Shown here: positions 46,463-56,100 of the stretch, one piece after another
How positions within the stretch are numbered: position 1 is the stretch's first letter
How the letters are laid out: each line of letters begins with the position of its first letter
DNA from: an uncultured Eubacteriales bacterium
GTDB taxonomy: Bacteria; Bacillota; Clostridia; Oscillospirales; Acutalibacteraceae
Direction of reading: 5' to 3'
NCBI GenBank assembly: GCA_934546985.1
Contig: CAKTEE010000011.1
Coordinates: 1 to 64,000 of the forward strand
Length of the DNA stretch: 64,000 nt
Made by a program: the position numbers and the translations under genes
Notes under the pieces: generated by a model
Told to the model about the DNA's origin: nothing
Seen by the model: only the letters and a program-made list of their open reading frames with translations
Database searches by the model: none

Positions 46463-48352
46463 ATGAAAAAATATAAAGATTTGCTTGGCAGTACCCTTGC
46501 ACTAATTACTGCATTCGCACTGCTAATTACTGCCAGCTGTCTAATATCCGGATTCGCCGGAACTTCATCATCTGCCGCATACGAAACCAAATTATTTTCT
46601 TCCGGCAATACACTGCGTATTGATATTTCCATAGACGAATCTGACTGGCAGGATATGCTGGAACATCCGTTGCAGGAAGAATATCATGCCGCAAATGTTA
46701 CCATCAATGGAACGATATTAAACAATGTTGCCATACGCACCAAAGGGAATATTTCTCTAATGTCTGTATCAGGAATGGATTCCGACCGTTATAGTTTTAA
46801 AATAGATTTTGACTATTACATAGATAATCAAAATCTATTTGGGTTAAAAAAATTGAACCTAAATAACAATTACAGTGATTCTTCCTGTATGCGTGAAGCG
46901 CTCTCCTACCAACTTATGGAGGAAATGGGGCTTCCAACCCCTAAGTATGCTTATGCCAATATCACAGTAAACGGAGAACTTTGGGGACTCTATTTGGCAG
47001 TAGAAACGATAGACGAAACTTTTTTAGCGTCTAATTTTGAGAATGCTGATGGTGACCTTTATAAACCCGACGGAACAGGCTCGGACCTTGTTTGGATTAG
47101 TGACGATATTAGTACATATACCGGTCTGAACCTGAAAACCAATGAAAAAACCAGCGACCAGTCTGCAATCCTCCGCTTTCTTGATGTTATTAACAATGAG
47201 CCGGAAAAAGCGGAAGAAGTGATGGATGTTGATGAAATGCTGCGTTATTTCGCCGCTAACACTGCACTGGCCAATATGGATAGTTATCAGGGACAGATGA
47301 AGCATAATTATTATCTCTACGAACAAGACGGTATTTTCAGTATTATCCCTTGGGATTACAATATGGCCTTTGGCGGATTTGGCGGCGGCACAATTGATAT
47401 CAACGCTCCAGTTGAAGGAACTACCCTCGAAAAACGCCCCTTGCTCGCGGCATTATTAAATAACGAAGAATACAAAGCAATTTACGAAGGTTATCTGCGG
47501 GAAATTGCAGAAGGATTTCTGAGCAAAGAGCGGCTTACTGCTGCAATCGGGCAAATTGCAGGACAAATCGCGGCAGATGTAGAAGCTGACCCAACCGCAT
47601 TTTGCACAACAGAAGAATTCACAAAAAGTATTTCTTCCGACAGTACAGATCATCAGAATTTGATTGTTATCGGCACCGGTATGGCAGAATCCATTTTATC
47701 TCAGTTAGACGGCGGTGAAGCAACCTTTACCATATCTGGCGGTATGGGCGGCGGAGGAAAAATGGATTTCCGACAGGAAAAAAAAGAAAATTCATCTAAC
47801 AGCAGGAATGAAAACCAAACAAACGATTCCGCTGATTCCAAAAATCCACAAATGCAAGCCCCTCCGGAGATGCCGGAAGGTAATGAAAATACAAATCAAC
47901 ACCAAATGCCGCAGTCTCCCGGCGGGAATATGGGGGAACCACCGCAAGAATTTAAGAACGGTACAATGCCTGATTTTGGAGATCTGTCCGGTCAGCCTCC
48001 ACAGCCTCCGGATACAAATCAATTTGGTGATTCAACAGAAAATTCTGATCCTTCAGCAACTGAAAGAAATTGGCAATTTTCAGAGGATGCAATCCCTGCA
48101 TTTGGCGGTATGAAAGGCGGAGGAAATCCTCCAGAAGATGGCAATGCAATGAGCAGTGGTTTTCCGGGCAGAAAAGAAGGGAACTTCAGCCAACCTTTGA
48201 ATTGGTCGCAAATTCTGCCCGTTATTATTGGTTCCGTATCTCTGCTTATCATTGGGATTTTGTTTGCCGTAGGTTTCCGCAGACGGAAAAAAATACGTCA
48301 GGAAGCATTCAGTTCCTATCTTCCGCAGTATTTTGTTCCTCCCGTTTCATAA
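46463..48352 (+). CDS. cotH: CotH-family atypical protein kinase, membrane-anchored
   Basis: 629 residues. N-terminal signal/anchor (LALITAFALLITASCLISGFAG). CotH kinase core at about residues 40-350: AIRTKGNISLMS, then LKKLNLNNNYSDSSCMREALSYQL, then LWGLYLAVETIDE, and the metal-binding IIPWDYNMAFGG. Residues about 430-590 are a disordered Gln/Asn/Pro/Gly region. A C-terminal membrane segment (ILPVIIGSVSLLIIGILFAVGF) with RRRKK follows. In Bacillus CotH phosphorylates spore coat proteins CotB and CotG. Last gene of VTC-DUF4956-CotH and just upstream of the collagen-like spore gene, so a role in spore-surface assembly is plausible. Confidence 0.92.
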   Translation: MKKYKDLLGSTLALITAFALLITASCLISGFAGTSSSAAYETKLFSSGNTLRIDISIDESDWQDMLEHPLQEEYHAANVTINGTILNNVAIRTKGNISLMSVSGMDSDRYSFKIDFDYYIDNQNLFGLKKLNLNNNYSDSSCMREALSYQLMEEMGLPTPKYAYANITVNGELWGLYLAVETIDETFLASNFENADGDLYKPDGTGSDLVWISDDISTYTGLNLKTNEKTSDQSAILRFLDVINNEPEKAEEVMDVDEMLRYFAANTALANMDSYQGQMKHNYYLYEQDGIFSIIPWDYNMAFGGFGGGTIDINAPVEGTTLEKRPLLAALLNNEEYKAIYEGYLREIAEGFLSKERLTAAIGQIAGQIAADVEADPTAFCTTEEFTKSISSDSTDHQNLIVIGTGMAESILSQLDGGEATFTISGGMGGGGKMDFRQEKKENSSNSRNENQTNDSADSKNPQMQAPPEMPEGNENTNQHQMPQSPGGNMGEPPQEFKNGTMPDFGDLSGQPPQPPDTNQFGDSTENSDPSATERNWQFSEDAIPAFGGMKGGGNPPEDGNAMSSGFPGRKEGNFSQPLNWSQILPVIIGSVSLLIIGILFAVGFRRRKKIRQEAFSSYLPQYFVPPVS

Positions 48353-48386
48353 TGCCTTGAATTATACGAATATCCAATCATAAACG

Positions 48387-48424
48387 AAACCCGTTTTCAG
48401 ATAATGTGAAAACGGGTTTTGTTA
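48387..48424 (+). terminator. Rho-independent terminator of the VTC-DUF4956-CotH operon
   Basis: AAACCCGTTTTC pairs with GAAAACGGGTTT, followed by TGTTATT. The collagen-like gene downstream therefore needs its own promoter, which I cannot place with confidence. Confidence 0.88.
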
Positions 48425-48702
48425 TTATGAACTGTTTTATTCCTTATGTTTTTTCATACTCTTATTCCAACATGGTTCTTATACGTTTTCCCAAAGTTCA
48501 TAGCCGATACTTATAATGTATCTTTGATTCCATTGACGTTCCCCATTTATTTTTATAGAAATTATATATAAGCAAAAGAATTATCATAAAGAAAATGTCC
48601 AAAACCCTTTTTTTCTCATCGAAAATATTGCTCATAAAGTTCCATCTGCTGAACATTTAAAGCGCGGTTTCATATGATGTGTTGAAAGGAGTTGAAATTA
48701 TT

Positions 48703-48894
48703 TTGCCAATAAAAGATGAACAAAATAAATTCACAAGCCATAACAGTCGGGACGAAATGAGAGTCTGGGACTGTTCAAATAATCGCATGTCCGAACAACT
48801 ATTATGCTGTTGCTGTTGTAATTGCGGAATTACAGGTCCAACAGGTCCGACTGGCCCGACTGGCCCAAGTGGTGCTCAAGGTGGCGCATACTAA
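48703..48894 (+). pseudogene. Collagen-like exosporium protein, severed 5' part
   Basis: TTG start at 48703, 11 bases after GAAAGGAG; 63 codons. It encodes a short polar N-terminus, a Cys cluster (EQLLCCCCCNCG) and the first Gly-X-Y repeats (GPTGPTGPTGPSGAQG). The host sequence ends at codon 60 (GGT, 48880-48882); the last three codons GGA-Y type and the TAA come from the inserted element. The rest of the gene is at 58188-59174. Joined, they give a 387-residue protein. Not a dead gene if the element can excise; labelled broken because it is interrupted in this copy. The GTG at 48679 is in frame but lies upstream of the ribosome site. Confidence 0.88.
48879..48883 (+). other. attL core of the element
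   Basis: GGTGCTCA-AGGTG-GCGCATAC: host collagen sequence on the left, element on the right. Large serine recombinases cut at a 2-bp centre, so a 5-bp shared core is expected. Confidence 0.8.
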
Positions 48895-49050
48895 GAAAAG
48901 GTATAAAACAAGCTATGATAAACTATATAAAGATACCGAAGTACAAATATATTTAGGAATATAATATCTTTACTATGTGTGCAAATATAAAACGTGACTA
49001 TATGTGTTATATTATAACAAGAAATATTCATTTGTGCGTATTAATAAAAA

Positions 49051-49103
49051 ATGCAAGCTTTTTAGAGTTGTTACGATAAGTAATCACTTTAAAAAGCTTG
49101 CAT
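49051..49103. terminator. Hairpin at the left end of the element
   Basis: ATGCAAGCTTTTTA pairs exactly with TAAAAAGCTTGCAT across a 25-base loop. It lies just after the minus-strand integrase stop and may terminate it; it could also shield the element from host transcription. Confidence 0.65.
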
Positions 49104-49127
49104 AATATAAATGACCGCAAATGATAT

Positions 49128-50067
49128 TTAACGCTTCATTTTTATCTTTTCGCTCTTTGAAACGCTTGTCAAAAGGTCGTGTTTCTGAAAATTTTTATTT
49201 AAGTCAATGCCATAATAGTTTGCATAAGTGATGACCATATTTAACGTTTTATGACCCAGAATTTTTTGCAACTCATAAATATTCCCCTCACTAAGCAACC
49301 AATGTTTTACAAATGTGTGGCGATATAGATGTACAGAACTTTTTATAATTCCACGTCTTAAATTATATCTTTTTATTGATGATTGTACCGATGTCTTTTT
49401 TAATTGTTTACCATCAATAGTACAAAATAGTAAATCTTCTATTTCTCCTTTTCTGTACCTCAAATATTCTTTTAAAATCGCACTTAGACTATCACTTAAT
49501 GGAATACAATAAGGTGTATTATTCTTTACATGCCTTAGCATAATTTGTTTACTATCAAAATTAATATCTTTTATTTTCATTTCTTGTAGGGTTTTTAGTC
49601 TTACACCAGTTCCAAGCAAAAAATTAGTTATCACCCATGTTCTGTATTCAGAAAAGTCACATTTTTTTACATTTGGTTTTTTCAATAAAATTTGAATTTC
49701 AATATCCGAATAAACGTCTTTAAGTTCGGGGTAAGTTTTTTTAATTGTAATATCAAAACGTTCCATATACCCAAGTTTCATGCAATAATAAAAAAATACT
49801 CGAATATTTCTTAAATATGTGCCAACTGTATACTCGTTAATATCTTTTTGTCTTAAATACAACGCATATTCTATTATGGTTTTTTCGGTAACACTTGAGC
49901 AACTATTTTCAGTTTCATAAAATTTACCGAAAACATTTGAATCCATTATAGTAATCTTTAATTGTATCCTCTGCCAATGATTTTGCGACATTACTTCTCT
50001 GAAAATCTTCAAAAGCTTCATCTAATGAAATTGTTAGAGAGTTATCATACATTTCTATTTTTTTCAT
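49128..50067 (-). pseudogene. Tyrosine recombinase (integrase) with a frameshift near the N-terminus
   Basis: ATG at 50067 behind GGGGTG. The first frame reads 46 codons (MKKIEMYDNSLTISLDEA...) and ends CFR-stop at about 49929; the rest (49128-about 49940) is open in the next frame and continues GKFYETENSCSSV. One base gained or lost in the GTTTTC stretch joins them into a protein of about 312 residues. The catalytic part is intact: Arg in GTGVRLKTLQ, HLYRHTF, LGHKTLNMV and the nucleophile Tyr in ANYYGID. Either decayed, a sequencing error in a homopolymer, or translational frameshifting. Confidence 0.8.
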
Positions 50068-50239
50068 TTTATCACCCCAAAAATATTCTATGAACAATGA
50101 AAAAAATTGTTACAGCAGTGTACTTGATTCCATTAAATTTAAGTAAAAATCAAGTAGTCTGACAATATTGCAAAATTAAAAATGGACAAGCAATCAAAAC
50201 GCACTGCTTGTCCTATTTATATGATATTTATAACATATC

Positions 50240-50308
50240 TGGTGAGCCATCGCAGATTCGAACTGCGGACAACTTGATTAAAAGTTATCAAAAGACCTTT
50301 TAAGGCTC
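50240..50308 (-). tRNA. Minimal tRNA-like sequence with encoded CCA
   Basis: Minus strand: acceptor GAGCCTT with ATGGCTC (one T-T mismatch), discriminator A, then CCA; T arm CGCAG-TTCGAAT-CTGCG. The D arm is reduced to AAAA-GGTC-TTTT. The middle folds as an 8-bp stem GATAACTT/AAGTTGTC with a 6-base loop TTAATC, so no normal 7-base anticodon loop exists and I give no amino acid. About 69 bases. It may be a degenerate tRNA, a tRNA mimic, or a relic of a tRNA attachment site. Confidence 0.5.
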
Positions 50309-50528
50309 ACAAGTAAATGCTATGAAATCATATATTTAATTGCTAAGTTACATAACGCATTTGATTTCATTGATGAAATAATTATACACCAAACTAAAAG
50401 ATTTGTCAATATATATTCACAATTTTCCTTGTTTTTTTAATAAGCACATTTGTCCCCGATTAATTAAAGCAATGTAGCTAAATTGTCTGCAACTGAAAAG
50501 TTGTGGTCTTTTTATACTCCCTCGAATT

Positions 50529-50564
50529 GTGTAAATACATGTATAAATACGTGTAAGAATACTT
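50529..50564 (+). repeat. Three tandem 12-bp iterons
   Basis: GTGTAAATACAT, GTATAAATACGT and GTAAGAATACTT follow each other without gaps. Iterons of this kind bind replication or transfer initiators. Confidence 0.55.
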
Positions 50565-50642
50565 GCAGAAAAAATGTATATATAACATATTTACACACAT
50601 CTTTAGATATTAAAAAGGTTGATTATTTATATTTATCAATTA

Positions 50643-50693
50643 TAGAGCGCCTTAGCTCTGGGCTTAAAATAACCCCAGAGCTAAGGCGCTCTA
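50643..50693. repeat. Perfect 20-bp inverted repeat with an 11-base loop
   Basis: TAGAGCGCCTTAGC... at 50643-50662 is repeated exactly in reverse at 50674-50693. It is the most GC-rich spot in the control region, and no T-run follows on either strand. That argues against a simple terminator and for a cruciform, oriT or single-strand origin. Confidence 0.75.
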
Positions 50694-50902
50694 CATGTAT
50701 GAAACATACTAATTAATAAATATAAATAATAATATACTAAATAGTAGATGTGTGTAAGTAAGAGTTAATAGCAATAAGTAAGAAGTAGTGAGAAGAAGAA
50801 AGAAAGAAAAAAGAGAGAGGAAGAAAGGGAAATAAAAAGCCACAATTTAAAGTGCAGCACTCTATTCTGGCGTAGTGAATATAATTAATAGAGGTGATTA
50901 AT

Positions 50903-51520
50903 TTGAACATCAGAATAACAGAACGAGACATAGAAATGATGAAAATAATAACAAAATATAGATTTATGACCGCTAATCAAATAAGGATATTGGCAGGTTT
51001 TAGTAGCCTGAATACATGCGACAGACGTTTAAAAAAACTAATTGAAACAAAATACATTATAAGAAAATACTTTCTTTATGGTATGCCAGCCTTATATTTT
51101 GTATCTAAACAAGCACAAGTATTTTTTAACCTTGAATATATAACAACAAACGTGAGATTGAATACCTTAGAACATGATATACAAGTCATAAATACTGCCA
51201 TATATTTTATAAAAAAAATGAACATTCAAGAAAACGATATTATAACAGAGCGAGAGTTAAGACATGAGGATGGCTTTGCAGTACCCAAGCATAAACCAGA
51301 TTTTATATATGCCAAAAATTGTGTAGAAGTAGAATTATCAGAAAAAAGCAAAATAGCTTTTAAAAAAATAGTGCAGGATAATTATTTAACATATGATACC
51401 CAATATTGGATTACAGACAATGAAAAAATAAAAAGGAATTTGGAAGAAATACAAAAGTCATATGGAAATATTGAAATCATAAAACTAAAAGAGGTGCAAG
51501 AATATGTCAAAAGCTTATAA
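50903..51520 (+). CDS. Replication-relaxation family protein (winged-helix)
   Basis: 205 residues from TTG at 50903, six bases after GAGGTG. The start ITERDIEMMKIITKYRFMTANQIRIL followed by RRLKKLIETKYIIRK (in part) is the N-terminal winged helix of the replication-relaxation family found on plasmids and integrative elements. The C-terminal half KPDFIYAKNCVEVELS and YWITDN resembles a restriction-endonuclease-like fold. It probably binds the nearby origin region. Overlaps the coupling ATPase gene by 17 bases. Confidence 0.8.
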   Translation: MNIRITERDIEMMKIITKYRFMTANQIRILAGFSSLNTCDRRLKKLIETKYIIRKYFLYGMPALYFVSKQAQVFFNLEYITTNVRLNTLEHDIQVINTAIYFIKKMNIQENDIITERELRHEDGFAVPKHKPDFIYAKNCVEVELSEKSKIAFKKIVQDNYLTYDTQYWITDNEKIKRNLEEIQKSYGNIEIIKLKEVQEYVKSL

Positions 51521-53195
51521 ATTCCAAGAAGTAAAGAACAACAACAATTTTGTAAATATATTCATTGTGTTTGTTTTACTGCTTGCTTGTGCTCCAGCCA
51601 TTCCGATTACTTTTCTTATTCTTTTTTTGCTTTATCTGTTTAAAGCAGACAGTAAAAAAACAATGGCGCTGTCAGGAGTTCTATTAATAATAAGTCTAAT
51701 GGTTGCTAAATGTTTTATAGCTGATACGCTTAATATTATAAATGTAAATTTACAAAGTCTTATTACAGGAAGTTTAATGAATATTTTTTCAAGTTATGGT
51801 TTATATCATTGGCAAAGTTGGATTGTGGTTTTAACATTATCTTTCTTTGTGGCTACTGTTATGTTAGGAAAACTCAATAAAAATAAAATGAGAGAAAAAG
51901 CGGGTATAACTAATATTGATAAGGAAATTAAAAAAATAAACAAGCAAAATAAAATCACGTGCGATAATGCATCGAGCGATAAAACTTTATTAGGGCATAA
52001 CCAATCAGGGAAAAAAATTTATTGTGATGACAGTGCGAAACATGTATTTGTAAGCGGGACAACAGGTTCAGGAAAAACTGTTACTATTGCTAATTTCATA
52101 AAAAGTGCTTGTGAGAAAAACTATGGTTTACTATTGGTAGATGGCAAAGGCGATACAACAGAAACATCTATGCTTGAAATAACAAAAAAGCTTTGCAATC
52201 AATATAAACGAAAGCTATATGTAATTGATATGAACGACCCCGAAAGTTCTAAAAAATATAACCCATTTCAAAATACCAATCCGACAGTGTGTAAAGATAT
52301 GCTTATCAATATGAGCGATTGGAGCGAAGAACACTATAAAACCAATACTGAGCGTTACTTACAAAGAGTTATTAAAATGCTCTTAACTGCAAATATTGAT
52401 ATTTGCTTTGAAAATATTATTAAATACATCAATGTTAATCAATTTAAAGAGCTATCAGCAAGTTTGGTTAAAAATGAGGTTATAAGCAAAGATGTACATA
52501 TGCAAAATTTAGAATTGATTGAAAATGATAAAAAAATTATACAGGGTGCGGCGGCACGTTTTGCAACGATTGCAGAAAGTGAAATGGGTGAGATATTTCA
52601 AGCCAGCGGTATTGATATACATACAGCTTTAGCCGAAAACGCAGTAATTCTATTTATTTTAAATCCCCTGCTATATCCTGAAACATCTAAAGTTCTGGGA
52701 CGATTGATTTTAATAGACAGCAAGAAAGCAGTAAGCAAAATGTTTAAAGCTGAAAATAAACGTAAATTTTTTATTTTTGATGAAATAAACGTTTATGCTT
52801 CATCAACATTATTAGATTTAATTAACAAGAGCAGAAGTGCGGGAATTACATGTGTTTGTGCTACGCAGAGTTTAGCGGATTTAGAAAGCAATGTCAGTGA
52901 AAGTTTTAGAGAACAGGTTATTGAAAACTGCAATAATTATATTATCATGCGACAAAACAGCTCAAGCAGTGCGGAGACATGGGCTAAGACGATTGGTACA
53001 CATGAAACATTTCACATGACTTATCAAGTATCAGATGAGCCTAACGAAACTGAAAAAGGCAGTGCAAGGCGTACACATGAGTTTATTGTTCATCCTGACA
53101 GTATCAAGAGGTTAGGAGTTGGCGAGGGATTTTTTGTATCACGTGACAATAATATTTGTGAGAAAGTAAAAATAAAAAATCTGTTTGAGGAGTGA
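51504..53195 (+). CDS. TraD/VirD4-type conjugal coupling ATPase
   Basis: 563 residues. Two N-terminal membrane hairpins (residues about 15-48 and 52-125). Walker A GTTGSGKT at residues 185-192, Walker B KFFIFDEINVYA, and the CATQSLADLE motif of coupling proteins. It would bring DNA to a type IV secretion channel or pump it during mobilisation. No secretion genes are in the element, so it may depend on a helper. RBS AGAGGTG. Confidence 0.88.
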   Translation: MSKAYKFQEVKNNNNFVNIFIVFVLLLACAPAIPITFLILFLLYLFKADSKKTMALSGVLLIISLMVAKCFIADTLNIINVNLQSLITGSLMNIFSSYGLYHWQSWIVVLTLSFFVATVMLGKLNKNKMREKAGITNIDKEIKKINKQNKITCDNASSDKTLLGHNQSGKKIYCDDSAKHVFVSGTTGSGKTVTIANFIKSACEKNYGLLLVDGKGDTTETSMLEITKKLCNQYKRKLYVIDMNDPESSKKYNPFQNTNPTVCKDMLINMSDWSEEHYKTNTERYLQRVIKMLLTANIDICFENIIKYINVNQFKELSASLVKNEVISKDVHMQNLELIENDKKIIQGAAARFATIAESEMGEIFQASGIDIHTALAENAVILFILNPLLYPETSKVLGRLILIDSKKAVSKMFKAENKRKFFIFDEINVYASSTLLDLINKSRSAGITCVCATQSLADLESNVSESFREQVIENCNNYIIMRQNSSSSAETWAKTIGTHETFHMTYQVSDEPNETEKGSARRTHEFIVHPDSIKRLGVGEGFFVSRDNNICEKVKIKNLFEE

Positions 53196-53202
53196 TAAAC
53201 AA

Positions 53203-54138
53203 ATGACAAAAATAAATATAATATTAGAGTTTCAGCATTTCATAGCTGAATTGAAAAATTTATTTAGTGTCAGAACTGATATTTACAAAATATTTTTGAA
53301 AAACAAAAAGCTTTTTTGGTGGTTTATCATTGTATTATTGTTAAATTCAACACAGCAAATAAGTTTAATTACATATAAGCCGATTTACAGCATTATAGGA
53401 ATATTGTTTCAATTTATAATGCAAGCATTTTTCATACTCTTTTGTTGCTCTAATTTTGTGGAACGTATTTTGCGGAAATGTGAGAGCGTAAGGCGGGTTG
53501 CCACCAAAACCGAGAAAGAGCGATTATATTCGCTGTTTCAAGAAGTTTATCAAAAAGCATTGTCAGAAAACAGCTTGATTGGAAAAGATGTAAGACTATA
53601 TATAGTTGATAGTATGGAAATAAACGCATTTATTATCGGACGAAACACACTTGTCTTAACACGTGGTGCATTGAAAATGCTGAATGATGATGAACTAAAA
53701 GGCATAATGGCACATGAATTCGGACACTTATCTAATTTTGATGGTGTTATAACTATATTGATAAATTTTTGTACGACGATTTATTTATTGTTTTTTGCTA
53801 TTATTAACGTCTTACTAACCTATTTAGAAAGAGAATTTAACAATACTTTATTTAGCAGTCTTTGCGGAATAGTAAATCAAATTATACAATTACCAGTAAA
53901 AATACTTTATTTAATTTCTATTTTATTCATCAGCGGCGGGAGCAGAAAATCAGAATACAGAGCAGATTACTATGCTTGTAAACTCGGGTATCAGGAACAA
54001 TTAAAAAGAGCATTGTATAAACTTTACAATATACAAGTTTCGGACAGGAAAAGAGGATTGATTGAAAACTTAGAAAGAACCCATCCAATGTTAGCGTACA
54101 GAATTGAAAGGTTCGAGGACATAGTTACAACTGAATAA
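53203..54138 (+). CDS. M48-family membrane metalloprotease (HtpX-like)
   Basis: 311 residues from ATG at 53203, ten bases after GAGGAG. Zinc motif HEFGH at residues 171-175 and the third ligand region RKSEYRADYYACKLG. Membrane segments near residues 38-60, 62-85, 185-210 and 235-250. HtpX-like proteases degrade misfolded membrane proteins. Coexpressed with the coupling ATPase; a link to transfer is unknown. Confidence 0.9.
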   Translation: MTKINIILEFQHFIAELKNLFSVRTDIYKIFLKNKKLFWWFIIVLLLNSTQQISLITYKPIYSIIGILFQFIMQAFFILFCCSNFVERILRKCESVRRVATKTEKERLYSLFQEVYQKALSENSLIGKDVRLYIVDSMEINAFIIGRNTLVLTRGALKMLNDDELKGIMAHEFGHLSNFDGVITILINFCTTIYLLFFAIINVLLTYLEREFNNTLFSSLCGIVNQIIQLPVKILYLISILFISGGSRKSEYRADYYACKLGYQEQLKRALYKLYNIQVSDRKRGLIENLERTHPMLAYRIERFEDIVTTE

Positions 54139-54146
54139 AAATTATA

Positions 54147-54216
54147 TAAGCCCTATATAGGTATATCAAGACTAAATACACGCTTACGCGGTCTTGACAT
54201 TCCTATATAGGGCTTA
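54147..54216. terminator. Long hairpin after the transfer genes
   Basis: TAAGCCCTATATAGG pairs exactly with CCTATATAGGGCTTA, with a second inner stem TCAAGAC/GTCTTGA. It ends the plus-strand operon and also the minus-strand gene at 54246. Confidence 0.85.
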
Positions 54217-54245
54217 TTTCATGTTATTACCAGTTGTAAGGATAA

Positions 54246-54627
54246 CTATATTCTTAAATTCAAAAAGTCTTGTATCGTACTATTTAGACCTTGAGCGTAT
54301 CTATATACACTTTGGGCAATATCATAATCAATCTTTGTTTCATAACAACAAACTATTAAGAAATAATTATCGTTGTTCAATATACATTCAATAAAGTTTT
54401 TTGGTATATCAATATAGTCAGAAAAATTAATATAATCTTTTGAATAAATAACATTTTTATTTCTTGATTTTTTCATGTGATTTTGAAAGTCCAAGCTTGT
54501 GTACTGTTCTTGAACTCCCCAATTATTGTATAAAATGTTTTTTCCGGTTTATAATCGCTATTTTATAGTAACAACCCAGATTGTTCAAATAATTTTTTAA
54601 GTTTTCACTTATGTTTATTTTTTTCAT
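54246..54627 (-). pseudogene. Small unknown gene broken by a frameshift
   Basis: ATG at 54627 behind AAGAGGG. The first frame reads 34 codons (MKKINISENLKNYLNN...) and stops just past an A6 run (plus 54538-54543). Removing one A continues as NILYNNWGVQEQYTSLDF and then an 82-codon frame to 54246. The rejoined protein would be about 127 residues, rich in Asn, Tyr and Ile. No family recognised. Confidence 0.65.
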
Positions 54628-54739
54628 TTTTTACCCTCTTTCGTATTAAAAATGTAAATATAGCAAACAATATTTACATAGAAATTTGAATATACAAAAA
54701 GGGCAATAACTGTAAAAACAGTTACCACCCGAAAAGTTT

Positions 54740-54760
54740 TTCGTAAAGTGTATTGCTTTT
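54740..54760. repeat. 21-bp inverted repeat, left copy
   Basis: TTCGTAAAGTGTATTGCTTTT matches the reverse complement of 56101-56121 at 19 of 21 positions. Together the pair flanks the second integrase gene. Confidence 0.7.
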
Positions 54761-54934
54761 TGATATATATTTTACGACGTTATTATACATTTATTTACGT
54801 TAAATGTAAATACGTTTCGACACAACATTACAAAACAAAATGATTTTAGACAATATTTTTAACGCTTTAAGCTCAATATGCTTTATTTGATTTGCTATTC
54901 ATAGTCAAATTTCTGGTCGGTTAGAGGTTAAAAA

Positions 54935-56089
54935 ATGAGAACAGGAGAAAACATCTATAAACGAAAAGATGGCAGATGGGAAGCAAGATATATCATTGGA
55001 TATGATGAACAGGGAAAAGCAAAATATCGTTCTGTATATGCTAAAACTTACGCAGAAATTAAAGAAAAACTACGTGTATGTCTTTTAGAATTAGAAAACA
55101 ATATTGTAACCACTACTATTATTTTTACCGAAGTCGCTCAACAATGGTTAAATAAAATCAAAACAGAGGTAAAAGAAAGCACGTATACACACTATTATCA
55201 AGCTGTATATAAACATCTGATTGCTACATTTGGCTGTATGCAGATAAAAAAAATAAACAGTAATATGATAAGTAATTTTTTTAATAGTCTTACTTTGTCA
55301 AGCAAAACAATATCCGATATTTGTGTTTTAGCAAAACAAATTTTTCAATATGCTTATGCCGAAAAATATATATCAAAATTACCGCAATTTCCAACAATAA
55401 AAACTCTTCAAACAGAGATAGAAATATTTACAGAATATGAGCAAAAAAAGCTTGAAAAATATTTATTTGAAAACCTGAGTTTTTTGAATTTATCTATACT
55501 CATTACTTTATACACTGGTATAAGAATAGGAGAACTATGTGCACTTAAAAAAGATGATTTTGACTTTCTAAGCAATACAATAAACATTAACAAGACTATG
55601 CAGAGAATAAAGAATATGGATAAAAACATTCAGGGCAAAACAAAAATAATTATAGATACACCAAAAACTCAAAAGTCGATTAGAGTATTACCTATCCCAC
55701 GATTTTTAATTGAATACGTTAAAAAATACTATTCTTGTTTGCAAAATAATGCTTACATTTTAACTGGTAATAAGACTTATATAGAACCGCGCCTATTAGA
55801 GTACAAATTTGCAAAAATTCTAAAAGACTTATATATTAAAAATTATAACTTTCATACACTGCGCCATACGTTCGCTACTAATTGTGTGAAAAGCGGTATG
55901 GATATAAAGACGTTGTCGGAACTATTGGGGCATTCAAATGTAAAGATAACATTAGAAAAATATGTGCATAGCGACTTAAATTTTAAAAAACAAGAACTTG
56001 AAAAACTTTCAAGCCCGCTTTTAAAAAATATTTCTGGTCAAGATTTTGGTCAGAATTATAGCAATATAGTGTATTGTCAAGCTTTGTAG
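54935..56089 (+). CDS. Tyrosine recombinase, Tn916/phage integrase type
   Basis: 384 residues, ATG behind AGAGGT. N-terminal arm-binding domain (IYKRKDGRWEARYIIGYDEQGKAKY), core-binding SAM-like domain (residues about 65-165), catalytic domain with Arg in TGIRIGELCALKKDD, FHTLRHTFATN, LGHSNVKIT and Tyr in LEKYVHS. Full length and apparently intact. It lies between 21-bp inverted repeats, so it may once have served a smaller element nested in this one. Confidence 0.92.
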   Translation: MRTGENIYKRKDGRWEARYIIGYDEQGKAKYRSVYAKTYAEIKEKLRVCLLELENNIVTTTIIFTEVAQQWLNKIKTEVKESTYTHYYQAVYKHLIATFGCMQIKKINSNMISNFFNSLTLSSKTISDICVLAKQIFQYAYAEKYISKLPQFPTIKTLQTEIEIFTEYEQKKLEKYLFENLSFLNLSILITLYTGIRIGELCALKKDDFDFLSNTININKTMQRIKNMDKNIQGKTKIIIDTPKTQKSIRVLPIPRFLIEYVKKYYSCLQNNAYILTGNKTYIEPRLLEYKFAKILKDLYIKNYNFHTLRHTFATNCVKSGMDIKTLSELLGHSNVKITLEKYVHSDLNFKKQELEKLSSPLLKNISGQDFGQNYSNIVYCQAL

Positions 56090-56100
56090 CTTCTTTTTAT

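Larger units (their letters stand above)
50309..50890. other. Non-coding control region of the element
   Basis: About 580 AT-rich bases. It holds three 12-bp direct repeats, a perfect 20-bp palindrome and a purine-rich run (50760-50835) before the replication-relaxation gene. A 77-codon frame at 50483-50716 covers the repeats but has no ribosome site. Layout suits an origin of transfer or replication. Confidence 0.5.

Noticed and set aside
48671..48679. CATATGATG as a SigK -10 box for the collagen-like gene
   Set aside because: It resembles CATAnnnTA with AAC 16 bases upstream, but transcription would start within the ribosome site, so it is unlikely to work. Other CATA sites upstream lack a good -35.
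50483..50716. 77-codon Cys-rich frame (NTCxNTC)
   Set aside because: TTG start without a ribosome site, and the apparent peptide repeat is explained by DNA iterons and the palindrome.
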